The translations under genes and the position numbers were made by a program. A DNA stretch of 19,276 nt from JAZSNA01 sp045536135 (GTDB lineage Bacteria > Pseudomonadota > Alphaproteobacteria > CAAHEQ01 > UBA3637), in the NCBI GenBank assembly GCA_045536135.1, contig JAZSNA010000033.1, positions 1-19,276 on the forward strand, read 5' to 3'. The notes below the pieces were generated by a model. The model searched no databases, was not told the origin of the DNA, and was given only the letters and a program-made list of their open reading frames with translations. Positions 14,925-19,276 of the stretch are shown here, piece after piece (position 1 is the stretch's first letter; each line of letters starts with the position of its first letter).

Positions 14925-15353
14925 TTAACGTTTGGAGAATTGGAAGGAACGACGAGCTTTGGCTTTACCCGGTTTTTTACGTTCAACCGCACGATCATCA
15001 CGGGTCAAGAAACCACCATGTTTCAATACACTGTGTAATTCCGGTTCAAATTTATCCATCGCACGTGCAATACCCAATTGAACAGCACCGGCTTGTCCGG
15101 ATAATCCGCCACCAGCAACCGTACATACAATATCAAAACAACCGATACGATCTGCAGCAACCAACGGTTGATCAATTATCATTTGTAATACCGGACGAGC
15201 AAAATATTCCTTAACATCTTTTGTATTAACAGTAATATTGCCCTTTCCAAGTTTAATCCAAACCCGAGCCACAGAAGATTTCCGGCGACCGGTAGCCATT
15301 GAACGGCCCAAATTATCCTTAACGGCTTCTCTTTTTACGATTTCTTCTGTCAT
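14925..15353 (-). CDS. rpsI: Small ribosomal subunit protein uS9
   Basis: S9 lies in the 30S head, and its C-terminal tail reaches the P-site tRNA. The 142-residue protein has the family's ATGRRKSSVARVW start of the fold, the VAGGGLSGQAGAVQLGIARA core, and the closing KKPGKAKARRSFQFSKR, ending in the tRNA-contacting Lys-Arg. About 18 extra N-terminal residues precede the fold compared with E. coli, as seen in other alphaproteobacteria. The ATG overlaps the rplM stop (ATGA), with AAAAGGA inside the end of rplM, so translation is coupled. Confidence 0.97.
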   Translation of the reverse strand: MTEEIVKREAVKDNLGRSMATGRRKSSVARVWIKLGKGNITVNTKDVKEYFARPVLQMIIDQPLVAADRIGCFDIVCTVAGGGLSGQAGAVQLGIARAMDKFEPELHSVLKHGGFLTRDDRAVERKKPGKAKARRSFQFSKR

Positions 15354-15823
15354 GATATATCCTTTTTATTTTTAGCATTCATAGCACCAACATCCAAAGT
15401 TATCGGATTTTGGGCAGAATGTTTGTGTTCAGCACCGGCATAAACGAATAATTTTTTCATCATTGCCCGACCCATTTTATTACGAGATAACATCCGTTCC
15501 ACGGCTTTTTGTAAAACACGTTCCGGATGAGTTTCCATCACTTTTTGAGCCGTAATTCCCTTGATACCGCCAATATAGGCTGTATGATGATAATAAACTT
15601 TATCGGATAATTTTTTACCTGTAAATTTTACTTTGTCTGCGTTAATCACAATAACAAAGTCACCGCAATCAATATTCGGTGTATAACAAGCTTTATTTTT
15701 ACCACGCAAAATTGTAGCAATTTGGCTGGCCAAACGACCGACAACCAAATCCGTTGCATCAATCAAATACCACTTCCGATCGATGTGGGTCTTTGTTGCG
15801 CATTGTGTTGTTTTTGTATGCAT
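15350..15823 (-). CDS. rplM: Large ribosomal subunit protein uL13
   Basis: L13 is an early-assembly protein of the 50S subunit. The 157-residue protein shows WYLIDATDLVVGRLASQIA, the NADKVKFTGKK region, the YYHHTAYIGGIK segment and the MLSRNKMGRAMMKKLFVYAGAEHKH block typical of the family. The ATG follows AAGGGA. It is the first gene of the usual rplM-rpsI pair. The length is normal for alphaproteobacteria. Confidence 0.97.
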   Translation of the reverse strand: MHTKTTQCATKTHIDRKWYLIDATDLVVGRLASQIATILRGKNKACYTPNIDCGDFVIVINADKVKFTGKKLSDKVYYHHTAYIGGIKGITAQKVMETHPERVLQKAVERMLSRNKMGRAMMKKLFVYAGAEHKHSAQNPITLDVGAMNAKNKKDIS

Positions 15824-15852
15824 TATTTATTCCCTTTGTTAAAATTCGTTCG

Positions 15853-15881
15853 TTTTTAACACACATTTTAACAAATGTCAA
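15853..15881 (-). promoter_or_regulatory. Probable promoter of rplM-rpsI
   Basis: On the minus strand there is a perfect TTGACA (15876-15881), a 17-bp spacer ending in TGT and TAAAAA (15853-15858). The -10 match is weak, but the extended TG and perfect -35 make up for it. The leader is about 20-25 bases. Confidence 0.55.
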
Positions 15882-15917
15882 TACTTTTTTTCAATATTTT
15901 ATTAAGTTTTTTAAAAC

Positions 15918-15931
15918 GGTATTATAATACC
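15918..15931 (-). terminator. Small palindrome after the kinase-like gene, possible weak terminator
   Basis: A 14-bp perfect palindrome (GGTATTATAATACC) 16 bases past the stop of the upstream gene, followed on the minus strand by TTTT. It also contains TATAAT, so it could instead be part of a second rplM promoter, though no -35 box is seen. Confidence 0.35.
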
Positions 15932-15946
15932 ATATCTTTAACTTCA

Positions 15947-16495
15947 CTATTTTTCTGATAAAAACCGAATAATTATATCCGCAATTTCTTCGGGTGTTTT
16001 ATCCGAACTGTCTATAATCAAGTCAAAATTTGAATTATCTTCAATATCTATATGATAATACTCTTTATAACGTTCAACTTCGCTTTTGCGACGCTGTATC
16101 AAATAATCATACGCCTCTTTGGAATTTTGATATTTTTTTTCGCCACTTCTTTCCTTGTCATTAAAGATACGTTCAGCTCCGACAACCGGATTCACCGTTA
16201 ATTTAACTTTTAAAGTGTTTGACATAAAGTGCCATGCCAATCTGGAATCAATAGCATATAACTTCCCGTCCTTTCCAAGACCGGCAAAAATCGAATCTAT
16301 TTTCGTATCAATGCTTTTATCTTTTTCGGCATACTTATTTAATTCCAACGCCGTCATCCCCATTTCCGAGGCAATTTGACGCCATGCGTCTCCCGTTGAA
16401 TAATGAATATATCCAAGTCTTTGTGCCAATATCTTTGCAACCGTTGACTTTCCGGATCCCAAATCACCTGTAATTGTAATTGATTTTCTACACAT
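15947..16495 (-). CDS. Archaeal-type CMP-kinase-like P-loop kinase
   Basis: A 182-residue P-loop nucleotide kinase. The Walker A loop is GDLGSGKST (10-18), followed by the YSTGDAWRQIASEMGM segment, which matches the substrate-binding region of small archaeal-type cytidylate kinases. EDKSIDTKID-like text (KYAEKDKSIDTKID, about 55-68), DSRLAWHF, AERIFNDKE and RYKEYYHIDIEDNSNFDLII are also in the order known from that group. The predicted reaction is ATP-dependent phosphorylation of CMP or dCMP, but the exact substrate is inferred. The usual bacterial Cmk is longer (about 225 residues) and commonly next to rpsA, so this may be a second enzyme or a replacement. Its ATG lies eight bases inside the end of parE, so it is coupled to parE. 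Confidence 0.75.
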   Translation of the reverse strand: MCRKSITITGDLGSGKSTVAKILAQRLGYIHYSTGDAWRQIASEMGMTALELNKYAEKDKSIDTKIDSIFAGLGKDGKLYAIDSRLAWHFMSNTLKVKLTVNPVVGAERIFNDKERSGEKKYQNSKEAYDYLIQRRKSEVERYKEYYHIDIEDNSNFDLIIDSSDKTPEEIADIIIRFLSEK

Positions 16496-18479
16496 CTAAA
16501 TTTTCCACAAATTTTGCATGCTCTTGAATATATTGGAAACGAAGTTCCGGTTTTGTTCCCATTAAACGTTCAACAATATCCGATGTATATTCCACTTCGG
16601 GTTCCGAATCGGCTTTTTTAGGATCCGGTATCATAACTCGAAGCAACATCCGAGTCGCCGGATTCATTGTCGTTTCTTTAAGTTGAGCCGGTGGCATTTC
16701 TCCCAACCCTTTAAATCGACTGATTTCGACATTTTTATTCCCCTTAAATGTCGTTTGCAATAACGCCTCTTTCTGTTCATCATCTAAAGCATAAACTGAT
16801 TTATCCTTATATTTCAAACGATATAACGGTGGCATCGCCAAATACAAATGTCCATTGAGTATCAAATCCGGCATTGTCTGGTAAAAGAAAGTCATTAACA
16901 ATGACGCAATATGAGCACCATCCACATCCGCATCCGTCATAATGATAATTTTTTCGTAACGGAGCTTATCTTCATCATAGTTGGATTTAGTCCCGCAACC
17001 CAATGCTTCTATCATATTTTTAATTTCTTCATTTTGAGCAATTTTTTCAGCACTAGATGATGCAACATTCAAAATTTTACCCCGAAGTGGCAGAATTGCT
17101 TGTGTCTTTCGTTCGCGAGCTTGTTTAGCAGAACCACCCGCCGAATCCCCTTCAACGATAAAAAGTTCCGTATTTTCAGCACTGTTTTGAGAACAATCCG
17201 CCAATTTCCCAGGCAACCGCAATCTTTTTGTGGCAGAAGATCGAACGGTTTCCTGTATTGCTTTTTTCCGTCGGCGAAGCTCGATTCGTTCAAAAACATA
17301 ATCCAATATCGCATTCGCATTTTTAACATCACCGGACAAATAGTGAGCAAACGGATCTTTTATGGCGTTTTCCACTAAACGAACTGCCTCAGCCGTCGCC
17401 AGTTTTTCCTTTGTTTGACCTTGAAATTGCGGGTCTTTGATAAACAAGGACAATATAATTCCAAATCCGCCAACCACATCATCTGCCATAATTTCCGAAG
17501 ATTTTTTATATCCGGCCATCTCGGCATAATCTCTCAAGCTTTTAGTCAAACCGGCACGCAATCCTGTTTCATGCGTTCCACCAAACGGCGTGGAAATCGT
17601 ATTACAAAAAGAGTATAAAAACGCATCATTCCAATCATTCGGGAACGAAATCGCCCATTCCAAGCGACCGGCATCATTCGGTAAATCAGCCACCCCACAA
17701 AAAGGCTTCGGCGACAACAACTCTTTCCCGCTCATCAAGAAATTTAAGTGGTCTTCGATTCCATTCGGATATTTCAAAGTCGCCGAAGTCGGAACATCCA
17801 TTCCCTCTTTAATTAATTCCTCATCACAAACAAATTTAAACTCAATGCCCCGAAACAAAAATGCTTTTGTTTTGACCATTTTATAAATCGTTGTGGGATT
17901 AAAGCGAGTCGAGGCCCCGAAAATTTCAGAATCCGGTTTAAAAGAAACACTGGTTCCACGACGATTCGAAACAGCTCCAACCTCCTCTAAAACACTGGTC
18001 GGTTTTCCCCGACTGTATGACTGACGATAAAGTTTTCGTCCACGAGCAATTTCAACAATCATTTCTTCGGATAAAGCGTTCACAACTGCCATTCCGACTC
18101 CATGCAATCCACCGGAAACCTTATAAGCTCCGCCACCGAATTTTCCACCGGAATGCAGCATGGTTGTAATGACTTCCAATGCTGATTTATTTGGATATTT
18201 CGGATGAGGGTCCACCGGTATTCCCCGTCCATTATCCACCACAGTCAAATAACCATCTGCTTGTAAGTGAACCGTTATTAAATTGGCATAACCGGCAACA
18301 GCCTCATCCATAGAATTATCAATAATTTCCACGGCCAAGTGATGATAAGCCCGTTCATCCACACCCCCGATATACATTCCGGGACGTTTACGAACCGGTT
18401 CCAACCCTTCCAAAACTTCAATATCTTTTGCGGAATATGAAGTATTTACATTTGTATCGTCTTCAAATAAATCTGTCAT
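16488..18479 (-). CDS. parE: DNA topoisomerase IV subunit B
   Basis: ParE is the ATPase half of topoisomerase IV, which with ParC unlinks daughter chromosomes. The 663-residue protein has the GHKL ATPase motifs EIIDNSMDEA (catalytic E51, Mg-binding N55), DNGRGIP (82-88) and GGLHGVG (123-129). The TOPRIM domain has EGDSAGG and DADVDGAH. The C-terminal part has SRFKGLGEMPPAQL and NPATRMLLRV. ParE rather than GyrB is favoured by the N-terminus YSAKDIEVLEGLEPVRKRPGMYIGG with DERAYHHL, and by the length of about 660 residues without the long GyrB insertion. The start at 18479 has no ribosome binding site and lies only 10 bases after the -10 box, so the message may be nearly leaderless. The kinase-like gene overlaps its end by eight bases. 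Confidence 0.93.
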   Translation of the reverse strand: MTDLFEDDTNVNTSYSAKDIEVLEGLEPVRKRPGMYIGGVDERAYHHLAVEIIDNSMDEAVAGYANLITVHLQADGYLTVVDNGRGIPVDPHPKYPNKSALEVITTMLHSGGKFGGGAYKVSGGLHGVGMAVVNALSEEMIVEIARGRKLYRQSYSRGKPTSVLEEVGAVSNRRGTSVSFKPDSEIFGASTRFNPTTIYKMVKTKAFLFRGIEFKFVCDEELIKEGMDVPTSATLKYPNGIEDHLNFLMSGKELLSPKPFCGVADLPNDAGRLEWAISFPNDWNDAFLYSFCNTISTPFGGTHETGLRAGLTKSLRDYAEMAGYKKSSEIMADDVVGGFGIILSLFIKDPQFQGQTKEKLATAEAVRLVENAIKDPFAHYLSGDVKNANAILDYVFERIELRRRKKAIQETVRSSATKRLRLPGKLADCSQNSAENTELFIVEGDSAGGSAKQARERKTQAILPLRGKILNVASSSAEKIAQNEEIKNMIEALGCGTKSNYDEDKLRYEKIIIMTDADVDGAHIASLLMTFFYQTMPDLILNGHLYLAMPPLYRLKYKDKSVYALDDEQKEALLQTTFKGNKNVEISRFKGLGEMPPAQLKETTMNPATRMLLRVMIPDPKKADSEPEVEYTSDIVERLMGTKPELRFQYIQEHAKFVENLDV

Positions 18480-18489
18480 AATGTAGGTG

Positions 18490-18518
18490 ATTATAATTTT
18501 TTTTTAAAACGAAGGCAA
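18490..18518 (-). promoter_or_regulatory. Promoter of parE
   Basis: On the minus strand TTGCCT (18513-18518), a 17-bp spacer and perfect TATAAT (18490-18495). The transcript should start two to five bases before the parE ATG. Confidence 0.68.
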
Positions 18519-18520
18519 GA

Positions 18521-18551
18521 AAAAAAAGCGCTTAAATTAAGCGCTTTTTTT
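18521..18551 (-). terminator. Terminator made partly from the end of rpmE
   Basis: Arms AAGCGCTT at 18526-18533 and 18539-18546, extended by A and T runs to about 13 bp, around a five-base loop. T runs on both strands make it bidirectional. The last codons and stop of rpmE form the first arm. Confidence 0.88.
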
Positions 18552-18767
18552 TGTTGTATAAGCTTCAAACCGCTTATTAAACTTCGCCAACTGTCCACCG
18601 GTATCAATTAACTTATGAATACCAGTCCAAGCCGGATGAGCCGTCGGATCAATATCCAAACGAATCACATCACCAGGTTTTCCCATAGTTGATCTTGTTT
18701 TAATTTCAGTTCCGTCAGTCATAACAAAAGTGATGTCATGATAATCCGGATGAATGTCTTTTTTCAT
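18537..18767 (-). CDS. rpmE: Large ribosomal subunit protein bL31 (zinc-free type)
   Basis: L31 bridges the two ribosomal subunits. The 76-residue protein begins MKKDIHPDYHDITFVMTDGT and continues DIDPTAHPAWTG and GGQLAKFNKRF, as in alphaproteobacterial L31. The four cysteines that bind zinc in E. coli L31 are all absent, so it is the C-minus form and should not act as a zinc store. A GAGGGG ribosome site lies about 10 bases before the ATG. The gene is alone; its last five codons overlap its own terminator hairpin. Confidence 0.95.
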   Translation of the reverse strand: MKKDIHPDYHDITFVMTDGTEIKTRSTMGKPGDVIRLDIDPTAHPAWTGIHKLIDTGGQLAKFNKRFEAYTTKKSA

Positions 18768-18801
18768 AATAAAACCCCTCTTTCAATCAAATTGATAATG
18801 T

Positions 18802-18830
18802 CTTTTACACCGAAATAAAAAAAAAATCAA
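18802..18830 (-). promoter_or_regulatory. Possible promoter of rpmE
   Basis: On the minus strand TTGATT (18825-18830), a 17-bp spacer and TAAAAG (18802-18807), the only reasonable pair in the gap. The -10 match is moderate. Confidence 0.42.
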
Positions 18831-18860
18831 GTATTTTTTTCATTTTTTTAAAAAAAAGAC

Positions 18861-18889
18861 TTGCAAAAAATAAAAAAGTATAGTAAAAA
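18861..18889 (+). promoter_or_regulatory. Possible promoter of tRNA-Glu
   Basis: TTGCAA (18861-18866), a 17-bp spacer and TAAAAA (18884-18889). A better -10 (TATAGT, 18879-18884) exists but lies at a poor distance from any -35, so the exact element is uncertain. Confidence 0.33.
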
Positions 18890-18918
18890 GGTATTCGTTT
18901 TACAGAAACGGTCTTTAT

Positions 18919-18994
18919 GACCCCATCGTCTAGAGGCCTAGGACATCGCCCTTTCACGGCGGTAACGCGGGTTCGACTCCCGCTGGGGTCGCCA
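18919..18994 (+). tRNA. tRNA-Glu (anticodon TTC)
   Basis: A 76-base tRNA with encoded CCA. The acceptor arms GACCCCA and TGGGGTC pair over seven bases. The anticodon stem is CCGCC-like (CGCC/GGCG) with loop CTTTCAC, giving anticodon TTC. The T arm is CGGG GTTCGACT CCCG-like with the standard TTCGA. Confidence 0.97.
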
Positions 18995-19004
18995 AAAATA
19001 AAAC

Positions 19005-19028
19005 AACACCCTTCGGGGTGTTTTTTTA
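19005..19028 (+). terminator. Terminator of tRNA-Glu
   Basis: AACACCC (19005-19011), a TTCG tetraloop and GGGTGTT (19016-19022), continuing into a run of T residues to 19027. It lies 10 bases after the tRNA. Confidence 0.92.
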
Positions 19029-19100
19029 TTGATGAAAAAAAATGATGAAGTTATTTTTTAACCCGCATACGTTTTCGTCAGTCCAAGAAGCATTTATTTA

Positions 19101-19136
19101 TAAAAAAAGAAAGGGGAGATAACCTCCCCTTTCTTT
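19101..19136 (-). terminator. Strong terminator of the Cys-rich gene
   Basis: Arms at 19124-19136 and 19106-19118 pair perfectly over 13 bp (core GGGGAG / CTCCCC) with a five-base loop. On the minus strand it runs into seven T residues. It is 11 bases past the stop of the cysteine-rich gene. Confidence 0.9.
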
Positions 19137-19147
19137 AATTCGGGCAA

Positions 19148-19276
19148 TTATACACAATTACCATCTTCGTCGATCCCTGTATCCGAATTGGAACAACAAG
19201 TAAAATCATCCCAATTAGGAACATAAAATCCTTTTTCAGGACAACACCCGTCATCATATCCTTTTGTGCAACATTG
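19148..19276 (-). CDS. C-terminal end of a cysteine-pair-rich protein (partial)
   Basis: Only the last 42 residues and the TAA stop are inside the window; the start is beyond the right edge. The frame stays open from base 19276 down to 19148. The visible part contains three Cys-Cys pairs (positions 2-3, 11-12 and 27-28) and a single Cys two residues from the end, with short Gly-, Asp- and Asn-rich stretches between, for example CCTKGYDDGCCPEKGFY. Such spacing suggests a secreted, disulfide-bonded repeat protein, but no family is recognised. The strong terminator directly after the stop supports a real expressed gene. Confidence 0.7.
   Translation of the reverse strand, partial: QCCTKGYDDGCCPEKGFYVPNWDDFTCCSNSDTGIDEDGNCV

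Noticed and set aside
19029..19100. Tiny open frames between the tRNA-Glu terminator and the next terminator
   Set aside because: They are about ten codons long, made mainly of Lys and Asp codons, with no ribosome site.
1..19276. Mobile elements, prophage, CRISPR or integration scars
   Set aside because: No transposase, integrase, direct-repeat array or target-site duplication was seen, and the two tRNA genes are intact without repeated 3' ends nearby.
1..19276. Altered genetic code (TGA as tryptophan), as in some reduced alphaproteobacteria
   Set aside because: TGA is used as a stop, for example in sspB, rplM and the M16 gene, and tryptophans are encoded by TGG.

Overview
The window is a stretch of bacterial chromosome made of housekeeping genes, with no mobile element, CRISPR array or phage gene visible. 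It is strongly AT-rich. Several features point to an alphaproteobacterium: an SspB of the alphaproteobacterial type followed by a ribbon-helix-helix protein, an L31 without zinc cysteines, a ParE of the alphaproteobacterial kind, and a SecA with a C-terminal zinc motif. The base composition and short spacers suggest a host-associated or gut lineage rather than a large free-living genome; this placement is inference. The genetic code looks standard, with TGA used as a stop.

Layout, left to right. 199-1065 (-) is a membrane-anchored parvulin-type foldase, divergent from sspB and an overlapping ribbon-helix-helix gene (1174-1832, +). A small unknown gene (1792-2199, -) runs into them tail to tail. 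2275-4628 (-) is rpsM-rpsK-rpoA-rplQ with its own promoter. 4730-6499 (-) is an MsbA-like ABC exporter. 6626-8571 (+) is a secreted six-cysteine protein coupled to an M16 zinc protease, followed by an unknown gene (8622-9221, +) with its own strong promoter. 9216-11681 (-) is a probable transcription unit of tRNA-Leu(GAG), an Hpt phosphotransfer protein, an OmpR-type regulator and an EnvZ-type kinase. rnpB (11777-12120, +) ends against secA (12127-14700, -). rplM-rpsI, then parE with a small CMP-kinase-like gene, then rpmE, are all on the minus strand. tRNA-Glu(UUC) is on the plus strand. The window ends inside a cysteine-rich protein gene (19148-19276, -).

The genes serve translation (S13, S11, L17, L13, S9, L31, two tRNAs, RNase P RNA), transcription (RpoA), protein export and folding (SecA, parvulin, M16 protease), proteolysis (SspB), envelope lipid export (MsbA-like), chromosome decatenation (ParE) and signalling (Hpt, regulator, kinase). 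Promoters are easy to read: -35 boxes are mostly TTGACT, TTGATT or TTGCCT, followed 16-18 bp later by TATAAT-like -10 boxes, often with an extended TG. Ribosome binding sites are mostly AAAGGA or AAGGAG.

No clearly new multi-gene system stands out. The most interesting points are the tRNA-Leu fused to the front of a phosphorelay operon, the near-leaderless parE transcript, the archaeal-type CMP-kinase-like gene coupled to parE, the structured rpoA-rplQ spacer, and three unrecognised proteins (secreted six-Cys, the 199-residue unknown, and the Cys-pair protein at the right edge).
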